7,046 bases of DNA from Comamonadaceae bacterium CG_4_10_14_3_um_filter_60_75 (lineage in GTDB: Bacteria > Pseudomonadota > Gammaproteobacteria > Burkholderiales > Burkholderiaceae_C). The DNA lies in the NCBI GenBank assembly GCA_002784245.1, contig PFKL01000047.1:1-7046 (forward strand). Reading direction: 5' to 3'. A program made the translations under genes and the position numbers. Numbering within the stretch: position 1 is the stretch's first letter; each line of letters begins with the position of its first letter. This document shows, in pieces, positions 1 to 6,779 of the stretch. The notes under the pieces were generated by a model. That model had not been told where the DNA came from. It was given only the letters and a program-made list of their open reading frames with translations, and did not search any database.

Positions 1-3000
1 TAACCGGTGCCAAAGTCGTCGATCGACATTCCTACACCGCGTTCGTGCAAACGGTTCATCAGCGCGATGGCTGACACCGGGTTATCCATGGCGGTGGCTT
101 CGGTTAATTCAATTTCAAGATACTGCGGCGGCAACTCTGCTTCTTCCAGTATCTGCATGATCAAGTCAAACAGGTTCGGATGGCGAAACTGCACCGCCGA
201 CAAGTTAACGGCAACGGTCAACGCTGGCAAGCCTGTTTCTTGCCATGCTTTGGCCTGGGCCACGGCGGTGCGCAATACCCATTCACCAATTTCCAGTATC
301 TGGCCACTGTCTTCGGCGATCGGGATGAACTCCATCGGCGACAAGGCGCCAAATTCGGCATTGCGCCAGCGCAGCAAGGCCTCGGCCCCGACGACGCGCC
401 CGTCTTGCAGTGCAATTTGGGGCTGGTAATACAGCGCAAACTCATGCCGTTCAATGGCGTGTCGCATGGCATTGACCAAGCTCAGTGCGCGCTCGGACTG
501 AGCCTGCATCTCCTGGGTAAAGAAACAAAAATTATTGCGATTCGCCTGCTTGACGCGGTACATTGCCGTGTCGGCGTTCTTGGACAGGGTCTCGAAGTCC
601 TGCCCGTCTTCGGGGTACATGGCAATGCCAATGGACACCGTGCTGGCCAACTCCAGGCGGTCAATCAAGCAGGGCGCAGCCAGAGCCTGGATGATCTTGC
701 CCGCCACCTGGGCGGCACCCTCGGCGTCCACAGCGGGACACAACAAAATGAATTCATCACCCCCCATACGCGACAAGCTGTCTTGCGCACGCAGCGCAGC
801 CGTCAGCCGACGCGCCACTTCGATCAACAATTGGTCGCCCACACTGTGCCCCAAGGTATCGTTGATGCTCTTGAAGTGGTCCAGGTCCAGAAACATCATG
901 GCCAGACGCTCGCTGCCACGCTGGGCCAGACTGCGCATCAGCTCAAAATGTTCGCGTACCAGACTGCGGTTGGGCAAGCCAGTGAGCTGGTCAAAATGCG
1001 CCAGGCGCTCAATTTGTGCTTCAGCACGACGCATATCGGTCACGTCACGGGTGATCGACAGTAAACAATCCACACCGTTGAGACGCACCAATTCAGCCGA
1101 CATCAGCCCGTGAATGACGCCACCGTCTTTCTTGACAAAATCGGCAACCAGATTGGTACAACGGCCATCCTGGCGCAACGCATCGACCAGCCGCTGACGG
1201 TCGGCTCCATCCCGCCAGATACTGATTTGTGCTGCTGTTTGACCGACCGTTTCGTCGTAACTCCACCCGGTCAAACGGGTAAAGCCGTCGTTGACGTCCA
1301 GGTACAAACCATCTGACAAGCGGGTGATGTTGACCGCGTCGGGGCTGGTGCGAAACGCGGTGCGGTAACGCTCTTCGCTTTCCAGCAAACGCTGCTGAAC
1401 CTGCTGGCGATCACGATCGTCGGCCATGCGATCCAGCGCGTAGCTGATGTCCATCGCCATTTCCATCAACAGCGCCTGCACGGGTTCATCAAACGCGTCA
1501 ACAACACCCGAGTACACTGAAAAAGCGCCAACGACCTGCCCTTTTTGCTTGAGCGGCAGGCTCGCCACTGCCGCCCAGCCATACTGCCGGGCACGTTCGT
1601 GCCACGGCGCGGTGGCCGGATCGCTCTGGAAATCCTGGCACCAGCAGGGGCGATCTTCGCGCATGGCGGTACCCACCGGCCCATGGCTGGCGGGGTTGGC
1701 CGGATCCAGGCTGACACCCACGCCTTCCAGGTAACTGGCGCCGTCGCCGAACCAGGCCACCGGAAATACCGACTGCCCTGCGGTATCGGGTTTGCCAATC
1801 CACGCTAACTTCATGCCACCAAAATTGACTGCATCGCGACAGAGAATGGCAAACAATTCAGCTTCGTCGCGGCAATGCACAATGGCTTGATTGCACTGGC
1901 TCAACGCAGCGTACAGCCTGGTCAAGCGCTCGACTTTTTGTTCGGCCAGTTTGCGCAGCGTCACATCGCGGGACAAGGCCACAAACGTCGGCTCCTGACC
2001 GTCAGCATGACTCTTGCGCGAAACCGACAGTTCAAACCACCGCGTGCCCTGCGGTAACGCCAACGCCAACTGCTTCCCAATCGACACCCCACATCCGTTG
2101 GCTTCTTGCAACGCCGCCATACATACCGCTGCGGCGTCGGACGGCATCACGTCTTGGACCGTTCGTCCAAGCAAGCGTTCAGGCGGCGCCACCAGCAATT
2201 GCTGGCGCGGCGTGTGAACTTTGAGGTAACGCCCGTGCAGATCAATCTCAAACAACAGGTCAGGCAGCGCATTCAGGGTTTCGTTGAGCTGCTGGTTCGC
2301 TTGGGCGAGTTCATTTGTGCGGCTATCGAGATCACGCGTCAAATTTTTGGTCTGCTCCTTGCCCGACAAGGCCTTGAACGTCAACCAGCCTATCACCGCG
2401 CTGAGCAACAAGCCCAGCGCAAATTCTTCATAGCGTCGGCCGGAATGGCTCCAGCCAGCCATGGGCGCAATGCTCAACGTCCACTGCGCGTTGGGCACAT
2501 CCAGCTTGAAATCAACCGGCACCGTCAGGTCCGGCCCTGCCTGCGCAATCACTTGACGGCCACCCGTTGCCGGATCTACCCGCCAAAGCGCGTAATCAAA
2601 TCCTTGCTTGACCAAATGACCAAACTGCGCCGACCCCAAAGCCTCGGGTAAACGCAAAATCACGTTGGTAAAACCCCAAAAAACTTGTCGCCCCTGCGCA
2701 TCGGCAAGAAACACCGGAAAAAACCCGAGGGCACCCAGACCACCCTGCACCAGATTGAACGGCCCGGCCAGCGTGAGTTGGCCGCTGTCGCGCGCCAGGT
2801 GTGCTTCCTTTTCACGGTCGGGATGTTGCAACAAATCCAGACCAATGGCGTCGGCATTGCCTGCCAGCGGGGCAATACGCCTGATCACGCCACCGGGCTC
2901 CAGCGCCAGCGCCGAGACGCCGGGGTATAAAGGCAACATGTCGCTGGCCAGCGCGTCAAACTGCGCAATATCACCGTTGCCCAACCGCACCCATGAGGCC

Positions 3001-3206
3001 AGCGCATGCGTTGCCGACAAGGCCTGCAGCAGATTTTTTTGCAACGCCTGGGCATGCGCCGCCGCTACCGCCGAAGCGTTGCTACGTTCGATCTGCCGGC
3101 GCGACTTGGCCAGCGTTGCAACCACAGCTGTGCTGATCGCCAGCGCGAGGGCAAACGCCATGAGGCCGTAAAAAATCGGCCTTTTCAACTTTTCAGAAGT
3201 TGACAA
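1..3206 (-). CDS. CHASE-PAS-GAF-PAS-GGDEF-EAL c-di-GMP signalling protein, cut by left edge
   Basis: This is a membrane-anchored protein predicted to make and/or degrade cyclic di-GMP. The reading frame is open for 1068 codons and runs off the left edge. Seen in order: TM helix (about residues 10-33, after a basic KLKRP stretch); periplasmic CHASE-type sensor (about 40-250, with LYPGVSALAL and AGPFNLVQGG); second TM (about 261-279); short coiled linker; PAS (about 300-416, ending in SRDVTLRKLAEQ); GAF (about 430-586); PAS (about 610-726, with VNDGFTRLTGWS); GGDEF domain (from about 733); EAL domain (from about 910). The cyclase motif GGDEF is exact at 815-819. RAQD at 806-809 lies five residues before it, matching the inhibitory I-site pattern RxxD. 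The EAL domain shows EALLRW (E942), VNLSAVQF, ELTE and DDFGTG (D1063, D1064), so catalytic residues are intact up to the edge; the final part, roughly 100 residues, is outside. The start is TTG at 3206, chosen because GGAG lies 6 nt upstream and the N-terminus then reads MSTSEKLKRPIFYG. ATG at 3161 is the alternative but has no ribosome site and would begin inside the first TM. Which activity dominates cannot be told from sequence. Confidence 0.95.
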   Translation of the reverse strand, partial: MSTSEKLKRPIFYGLMAFALALAISTAVVATLAKSRRQIERSNASAVAAAHAQALQKNLLQALSATHALASWVRLGNGDIAQFDALASDMLPLYPGVSALALEPGGVIRRIAPLAGNADAIGLDLLQHPDREKEAHLARDSGQLTLAGPFNLVQGGLGALGFFPVFLADAQGRQVFWGFTNVILRLPEALGSAQFGHLVKQGFDYALWRVDPATGGRQVIAQAGPDLTVPVDFKLDVPNAQWTLSIAPMAGWSHSGRRYEEFALGLLLSAVIGWLTFKALSGKEQTKNLTRDLDSRTNELAQANQQLNETLNALPDLLFEIDLHGRYLKVHTPRQQLLVAPPERLLGRTVQDVMPSDAAAVCMAALQEANGCGVSIGKQLALALPQGTRWFELSVSRKSHADGQEPTFVALSRDVTLRKLAEQKVERLTRLYAALSQCNQAIVHCRDEAELFAILCRDAVNFGGMKLAWIGKPDTAGQSVFPVAWFGDGASYLEGVGVSLDPANPASHGPVGTAMREDRPCWCQDFQSDPATAPWHERARQYGWAAVASLPLKQKGQVVGAFSVYSGVVDAFDEPVQALLMEMAMDISYALDRMADDRDRQQVQQRLLESEERYRTAFRTSPDAVNITRLSDGLYLDVNDGFTRLTGWSYDETVGQTAAQISIWRDGADRQRLVDALRQDGRCTNLVADFVKKDGGVIHGLMSAELVRLNGVDCLLSITRDVTDMRRAEAQIERLAHFDQLTGLPNRSLVREHFELMRSLAQRGSERLAMMFLDLDHFKSINDTLGHSVGDQLLIEVARRLTAALRAQDSLSRMGGDEFILLCPAVDAEGAAQVAGKIIQALAAPCLIDRLELASTVSIGIAMYPEDGQDFETLSKNADTAMYRVKQANRNNFCFFTQEMQAQSERALSLVNAMRHAIERHEFALYYQPQIALQDGRVVGAEALLRWRNAEFGALSPMEFIPIAEDSGQILEIGEWVLRTAVAQAKAWQETGLPALTVAVNLSAVQFRHPNLFDLIMQILEEAELPPQYLEIELTEATAMDNPVSAIALMNRLHERGVGMSIDDFGTG
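3185..3203 (-). promoter_or_regulatory. Perfect 7-bp hairpin directly after the TTG start codon
   Basis: The mRNA for codons 2 onward reads UCAACUU, then a five-base loop CUGAA, then AAGUUGA, a perfect 7-bp inverted repeat that starts at the base after the start codon. Two start-codon bases (3206, 3205) could extend the stem with A at 3182 and 3183 across one mismatch. It could slow initiation, but the stem is AU-rich (5 of 7 pairs are A-U), so an effect is only a suggestion. It lacks a U-run and is not a terminator. Confidence 0.35.
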
Positions 3207-3212
3207 AAATTT

Positions 3213-3216
3213 CTCC
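3213..3216 (-). promoter_or_regulatory. Ribosome binding site deciding the TTG start of the c-di-GMP gene
   Basis: On the minus strand GGAG lies 6 nt before a TTG codon at 3206. No ATG or GTG start in this frame has a comparable site between the upstream in-frame TAG and the first TM helix. It supports TTG as the initiation codon. Confidence 0.6.
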
Positions 3217-3272
3217 GAAGAACAAACAAGGACCGGCCCGGATGTTTGATTGTCTACCTGTTTTGCGATCTA

Positions 3273-3301
3273 CTTAAAGCGTATCCCAAAACCTGTTGCA
3301 A
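3273..3301 (-). promoter_or_regulatory. Weak candidate sigma-70 promoter for the c-di-GMP gene
   Basis: In the 123-bp gap between the YihY stop codon and the TTG start, the minus strand has TTGCAA (3301-3296) and TTTAAG (3278-3273) separated by 17 bp. Each matches the -35 or -10 consensus at four of six positions. The spacing is ideal but the hexamers are poor, so this is a guess. The rest of the gap shows no terminator hairpin followed by a T-run. Confidence 0.2.
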
Positions 3302-3329
3302 ATCATGCACAACCAAAATTTTTCAGATT

Positions 3330-4568
3330 TCATAGCACATCACGCAAGGTCAGACTGGCCCATCGGCTGCTGTCCCATAAATTTTGTGTGCTGGTCTCAC
3401 GTTGCAAGAGCAGCAGGCTCAACAACGGCTCCAGCAAAACCACTTTTGGGTCAGCCAGAAGCACCCAACGCGCGCTGGCATCGGTGCGGTCTTCCTGCAA
3501 CAAGCCGACCCAATCAAGCGCCAGCAGCGCCTCCAGCACAGGCTCCAACTGCAGCTGATCCACCTGCAATACTGTAGCCAACTGCTCTGAACTCAAGCCC
3601 TTGTCGGGTGACAGGCGAACCCGGTCAAGCTGCTGCAATACCTCAATGGCCAGCAAAAACTGCCAACCATGCGCCCGCGCGCGGCGCTTGACGCCCATCA
3701 GCAGACTGGGCAGATAGGCGGCAATCACTGCGCCCAGCAACACAATGACCCAACCGACATAAATCCAGATCAGCAAAATGGGCACGGTGGCAAAGGCCCC
3801 GTACAACACCGAATAGGTTGGTACATGACTCAAGTACCACACCAGCGATTGCTTGGCCAGCTCGAACCCGGCCGACACAAACAGCCCGCCAGCCCAGGCA
3901 TGGCCCCAGCGCACCGAGGTATTGGGCACATAGTGGTACAGCGCAGCCATGCCCCAGGCCAGCAACGCGAATTGCAGCGAGTCCAGCAAAAGTTGAATAC
4001 CCCCTGGCATCACGCCCACCACACCTTTGGAAGCGGACAGCGCGTACGAGGTGATGCTCAGGCTCACCGCCAGCAGCAGCGGCCCCAGCGTCATTACCGC
4101 CCAATACACCAACACACGCTGGCCCAGCGGGCGCGGCTGGCGAACCCGCCAAATGCCGTTCATGGTGCGGTCAATGGTCAAAATCAATGCCAGCGCCGTC
4201 ACAAACAACACGGCCAACCCGACGCCGCCAAGCTTGCTGGCTTTTCCTGCAAACTGCGTCAGGTAACCCAGCACCTGGCGCGCAATATTGTCTGGAATCA
4301 GGCTTTCAACCAGCCACTTTTGCAGCACGCCCTGCAACTTGGCAAACATTGGAAACGCGGTGAACACCGCCAGCACCACCGTCACAAACGGCACCAGCGC
4401 AATGGTGGTGGTGAAGGTCAGGCTGCTGGCGGTCAGGCCCAGGCGATCCTCACGGAAGCGCTCCCACAGGGTTTGGGCAGTGTTTTTCCAGGGAAAACGG
4501 CGCAGGTTCTGCAAAAACTCCTCCATCCGCTGGGGCCAGGATCTGGGGTGCTGGGGCAAATTAGTCAT
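3330..4568 (-). CDS. YihY/BrkB-family inner membrane protein (412 aa)
   Basis: This is an integral inner membrane protein of the YihY/BrkB family (formerly mislabelled ribonuclease BN). The biochemical role of the family is unsettled. Family features visible: TASSLTFTTTIALVPF near residue 46, the DRTMNGIWRVR stretch at 133-143, and YGAFATVPILLIWIYVGWVIVLLGA beginning at 256, the most typical block of the family. Six hydrophobic segments are apparent at about 45-72, 114-134, 152-178, 194-214, 224-246 and 256-286. After a basic KRRARAH stretch (294-300) comes a soluble tail of about 110 residues that resembles a winged-helix fold (LSSEQLATVLQVDQLQLEPVLEALL). This makes the protein longer than the roughly 290 residues of E. 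coli YihY, as I recall for longer members of the family. The ATG at 4568 has no clear ribosome site; M15 is an alternative start. It lies 123 bp upstream of the c-di-GMP gene in the same direction and is divergent from the DUF2069 gene. Confidence 0.93.
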   Translation of the reverse strand: MTNLPQHPRSWPQRMEEFLQNLRRFPWKNTAQTLWERFREDRLGLTASSLTFTTTIALVPFVTVVLAVFTAFPMFAKLQGVLQKWLVESLIPDNIARQVLGYLTQFAGKASKLGGVGLAVLFVTALALILTIDRTMNGIWRVRQPRPLGQRVLVYWAVMTLGPLLLAVSLSITSYALSASKGVVGVMPGGIQLLLDSLQFALLAWGMAALYHYVPNTSVRWGHAWAGGLFVSAGFELAKQSLVWYLSHVPTYSVLYGAFATVPILLIWIYVGWVIVLLGAVIAAYLPSLLMGVKRRARAHGWQFLLAIEVLQQLDRVRLSPDKGLSSEQLATVLQVDQLQLEPVLEALLALDWVGLLQEDRTDASARWVLLADPKVVLLEPLLSLLLLQRETSTQNLWDSSRWASLTLRDVL

Positions 4569-4589
4569 GGCCGCTATGATGCCACCCCG
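4569..4589. promoter_or_regulatory. 21-bp divergent intergenic region with a -10-like TATGAT
   Basis: Only 21 bp separate the divergent start codons of the YihY and DUF2069 genes, so promoters must lie at least partly inside the opposing coding sequences. On the plus strand TATGAT (4575-4580) matches the -10 consensus at five of six positions. No matching -35 is visible 16-18 bp upstream. Transcription from it would start at or just before the DUF2069 ATG at 4590, giving an almost leaderless mRNA. Neither gene has a clear Shine-Dalgarno sequence here. Confidence 0.3.
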
Positions 4590-5018
4590 ATGAACGCATC
4601 CGAAATTGTCCCTGCCCGCGCGCCCTCTGGCCCGGTTGCCGCCACCCGCCTGCTGGCGGTTGCCAGCCTGCTCGGGCTAATTGCGCTGGGCCTGGCATGG
4701 GAACTCTGGCTGGCACCGATTCGCCCCGGCGGTTCTTGGCTGGCGCTCAAGGTCTTGCCGCTGTGCCTGCCGCTGGCAGGTTTGCTGAAAAACCGTATGT
4801 ACACCTACCGTTGGGTCAGCCTGATGGTGTGGCTGTATTTCACCGAAGGCGTGGTGCGCGCCTACAGCGACGCACCCCCTGGCAACACGCTGGCGATGGC
4901 AGAAATTGTGCTGTGCCTGTTGTTATTTGCCGCCTGCGCACTGCATGTGCGCCTGCGCTTGCGCACCCCCCATATCGTGACTGATGACGCCCCTGGCCAT
5001 GAACGCCCTGCTGAATGA
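4590..5018 (+). CDS. DUF2069 family integral membrane protein (142 aa)
   Basis: This is a small predicted inner membrane protein of unknown function in the DUF2069 family. Four hydrophobic helices are visible at about residues 19-41, 48-66, 73-89 and 102-121. The third carries the characteristic YRWVSLMVWLYFTEGVVRA block (73-91), the basis of the family call. A basic RLRLR stretch (121-125) follows the last helix, and the tail is polar. The frame stays open far upstream, to 3669, but that part lies antisense to the YihY gene and has shadow composition. ATG at 4590 is therefore chosen: it is the first start after the YihY coding region and gives a protein of normal family length. The 3' end overlaps the oxidase gene by 35 bp with its longest start, suggesting co-transcription and translational coupling. 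No function can be assigned. Confidence 0.88.
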   Translation: MNASEIVPARAPSGPVAATRLLAVASLLGLIALGLAWELWLAPIRPGGSWLALKVLPLCLPLAGLLKNRMYTYRWVSLMVWLYFTEGVVRAYSDAPPGNTLAMAEIVLCLLLFAACALHVRLRLRTPHIVTDDAPGHERPAE

Positions 5019-6435
5019 AATGACCGCCATCGTGGGCAGCGCCCATGTGCTCACGCAAGGTGACTTGAGCGCCTGGACGCAAGACTGGCGCAAACGTAGC
5101 CAGGGCAAGCCACTGGCGGTGGTGCGCCCGGCCAATACCAACGAGGTGGCGCGGGTGGTCAAAGCCTGTGCCGCGCACCGGTTGGCACAGCCGCACAGCG
5201 GCATCAGCATCGTGCCGCAAGGCGGCAACACCGGGCTGGTGGTGGGCTCTACGCCAGATGATTCGGGTCAGCAGATGGTGCTGAGCCTGCAACGCCTGAA
5301 CGCTGTGCGCCAGATTGACCCCGCCAATTTGACACTGACGGCCGAGGCTGGTTGCATTCTGCAAACCCTGCAAGAGCGCGCCCATGAAGCCGGTTTCTTG
5401 TTCCCTTTGAGCCTGGCCGCCGAAGGCTCGTGCACGCTGGGCGGCAACCTGGGCACCAACGCTGGCGGCACGCAGGTGGTGCGCTGGGGCAACGCGCGCG
5501 AGCTGTGCCTGGGGCTGGAGGTGGTGACGGCGCAGGGCGACATCTGGAACGGTTTGAGTGGCCTGCGCAAAGACAACACCGGCTACGACCTGCGCCACCT
5601 TTATATCGGCTCCGAGGGCACGCTGGGCATCATCACCGCCGCCACGATGAAGCTCAGCCCCCTGCCCGCCGCCCAGCTCACTGCTTGGGCCGCCGTGCCG
5701 TCAATGGACGCTGCTGTTGCGCTGCTAGGCCTGGCACACCGCCACCTGGGCGCGGGGCTGACCGGCTTTGAGGTGATGGGGCAATTTGCCCTCGAGTTGG
5801 TGAACAGGCACTTCAAACAACTGCGGGTGCCGCTGTGGCAAACCGCGCCGTTTTGCGTGCTGCTGGAAAACTCGGATCATGAATCCGAGGCACACGCCCG
5901 CGCGCGTTTTGAAGCCCTGCTGGAAGCCGCACTCGAGGCCGGTTGCGTGACGGACGCGGTGGTAGCAGAGAACCTGACGCAAGCGCAAGCGCTGTGGCAA
6001 GTGCGCGAGAGCATTCCGCTGGCGCAAGCCGAAGAAGGCCTGAACATCAAACACGATATTTCCGTGCCCATCTCACGCATCCCGGCGTTTGTGCAGGCCA
6101 CCGACGCGCTGCTGGCGGCTGCCATTCCCGGCGTGCGGCTGGTCAACTTTGGCCACCTGGGCGACGGCAATTTGCACTACAACGTGCAAGCCCCACTGGG
6201 TGTGGATGCCGCCGTGTTCTTGCGTGAGCGCGAGCCCGAAGTGAACCGTATTGTGTTTGACTCGGTGGCGGCGTTTGGCGGCTCCATCTCGGCCGAGCAT
6301 GGCGTCGGCAGCCTGAAAGTAGCGCACCTGACGCACTACAAATCACCGGTCGCGCTGAGCTTGATGCGCGCCATCAAACAAGCGCTGGACCCGCAGAATT
6401 TGATGAACCCAGGGCGGGTGCTGACACCCAGGTAA
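4984..6435 (+). CDS. FAD-linked oxidase, D-2-hydroxyglutarate/D-lactate dehydrogenase family (483 aa)
   Basis: This is a predicted soluble flavoenzyme that oxidises a D-2-hydroxyacid to the 2-oxoacid, passing electrons through FAD to an unidentified acceptor. The N-terminal FAD-binding (PCMH-type) domain spans about residues 36-220. It shows QGGNTGLVVG (79-88), GSCTLGGNLGTNAGG near 150-164, RKDNTGYD (195-202) and GSEGTLGIIT (209-218); the last two closely follow D-2-hydroxyglutarate dehydrogenases. The C-terminal FAD-oxidase domain carries HLGDGNLH (H391, H398) and EHGVG (E438, H439), the divalent-metal and substrate site of that family, all intact. Family members also use D-lactate, glycolate or other D-2-hydroxyacids, so the substrate is not fixed by sequence. 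No glcE, glcF or serA partner is in the window. The ATG at 4984 gives the longest form; ATG at 4999 (MNALLNEM) and at 5020 are plausible alternatives, since none has a strong ribosome site. It overlaps the DUF2069 gene by 35 bp, so they probably share a transcript. Confidence 0.92.
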   Translation: MTPLAMNALLNEMTAIVGSAHVLTQGDLSAWTQDWRKRSQGKPLAVVRPANTNEVARVVKACAAHRLAQPHSGISIVPQGGNTGLVVGSTPDDSGQQMVLSLQRLNAVRQIDPANLTLTAEAGCILQTLQERAHEAGFLFPLSLAAEGSCTLGGNLGTNAGGTQVVRWGNARELCLGLEVVTAQGDIWNGLSGLRKDNTGYDLRHLYIGSEGTLGIITAATMKLSPLPAAQLTAWAAVPSMDAAVALLGLAHRHLGAGLTGFEVMGQFALELVNRHFKQLRVPLWQTAPFCVLLENSDHESEAHARARFEALLEAALEAGCVTDAVVAENLTQAQALWQVRESIPLAQAEEGLNIKHDISVPISRIPAFVQATDALLAAAIPGVRLVNFGHLGDGNLHYNVQAPLGVDAAVFLREREPEVNRIVFDSVAAFGGSISAEHGVGSLKVAHLTHYKSPVALSLMRAIKQALDPQNLMNPGRVLTPR

Positions 6436-6441
6436 GCCCAA

Positions 6442-6477
6442 AATCATCAAGCATACGCATATACTGTGCGCATGATT
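6442..6477 (+). promoter_or_regulatory. Candidate ccdAB promoter and operator
   Basis: The 56-bp gap before ccdA contains TATACT (6460-6465), a -10 hexamer matching consensus at five of six positions. No clear -35 is seen. The hexamer lies in the loop between two arms of an imperfect inverted repeat, CATACGCA (6452-6459) and TGCGCATG (6467-6474), matching at seven of eight positions. A wider pair, AATCAT (6442-6447) and ATGATT (6472-6477), has a different centre. CcdA of plasmid F binds GTATAC-type sites; GCATAC (6451-6456) and ATATAC (6459-6464) each differ by one base. Autorepression by CcdA or CcdA-CcdB is inferred from the family. Confidence 0.5.
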
Positions 6478-6480
6478 CAT

Positions 6481-6484
6481 GGAG
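6481..6484 (+). promoter_or_regulatory. Ribosome binding site of ccdA
   Basis: GGAG lies 7 nt before the ATG at 6492, a good Shine-Dalgarno match at normal spacing. It supports the chosen antitoxin start. Confidence 0.7.
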
Positions 6485-6491
6485 TTCACTC

Positions 6492-6779
6492 ATGCTGAAT
6501 TTTGAAAATGCCACCAAAAAGGCCACCAACCTGTCACTCAACGTCAAGGTGCTGGAAGCTGCTCGCGAGATGGGCATGAACCTGTCGCAAACCGTCAACA
6601 CACTGCTGGCGGACGAAGTCAAACGGCGTTACTGGGAAAAATGGAACGAAGACAACAAAGAGGCCATGGCCGCCTACAACGAACGGGTGGCCAAGTATGG
6701 TTTGCCACTGGCAAAGTATCGAACTTGGGGGAAGTCTCTGGGTGATGGTCGTGTTGAGGATCAGCATGGCGCGCTTTGA
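6492..6779 (+). CDS. ccdA: CcdA-family type II antitoxin (95 aa)
   Basis: This is the antitoxin of a CcdA/CcdB module. It is predicted to bind and neutralise the gyrase-targeting toxin encoded next to it and to repress its own operon. Residues about 10-45 form a ribbon-helix-helix DNA-binding domain: a short strand (ATNLSLN), helix A (VKVLEAAREMG) and helix B (NLSQTVNTLLADEVKRR). Residues 46-79 match the toxin-binding tail of F-plasmid CcdA, with W-x-x-x-N-x-E-x-M spacing (W51, N55, E57, M59) and a conserved tryptophan (W79) where the F protein ends. The protein then continues for 16 residues (GKSLGDGRVEDQHGAL) beyond the usual end, the last of them encoded in the overlap with ccdB. It is visibly less GC-rich than the oxidase gene upstream, compatible with horizontal gain. 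Start ATG at 6492 has a GGAG ribosome site. Confidence is high because a CcdB-like frame follows directly. Confidence 0.92.
   Translation: MLNFENATKKATNLSLNVKVLEAAREMGMNLSQTVNTLLADEVKRRYWEKWNEDNKEAMAAYNERVAKYGLPLAKYRTWGKSLGDGRVEDQHGAL
6756..6760 (+). promoter_or_regulatory. Ribosome binding site of ccdB inside ccdA
   Basis: GAGGA lies 5 nt before the ccdB ATG at 6766 and within the last codons of ccdA. The toxin can therefore be initiated independently while still being coupled to antitoxin translation. Confidence 0.65.

Noticed and set aside
180..1064. Long plus-strand open frame of 294 codons
   Set aside because: It lies antisense to the GGDEF/EAL coding region, whose minus-strand frame gives clear domain motifs throughout. 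Its own translation is rich in Gln, His and Arg and has no recognisable family features.
3034..3040. Run of seven A in the c-di-GMP mRNA (codons CAA AAA AAT), a possible slippage or frameshift site
   Set aside because: The frame is continuous with sensible CHASE-domain sequence on both sides, and no downstream alternative frame or stimulatory structure is apparent.
3234..3242. Short palindrome CCGGCCCGG between the YihY and c-di-GMP genes, considered as a terminator
   Set aside because: The stem would be only four base pairs with a one-base centre, and no T-run follows it on either strand.
3330..4568. Naming the YihY-family protein ribonuclease BN
   Set aside because: That label came from an old mis-assignment. 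The true RNase BN/Z is an unrelated metallo-beta-lactamase fold protein, and this sequence is a polytopic membrane protein.
3669..4589. Upstream extension of the DUF2069 frame that would give a 449-residue protein
   Set aside because: The extension is antisense to the YihY gene and has the low-complexity Gln/His/Arg composition of a shadow frame. The family protein is about 140 residues and begins at 4590.
4840..5598. Minus-strand open frame of 252 codons opposite the oxidase gene
   Set aside because: It overlaps strongly supported coding sequence on the other strand, and its translation is an Ala/Gln/His-rich shadow with no motifs.
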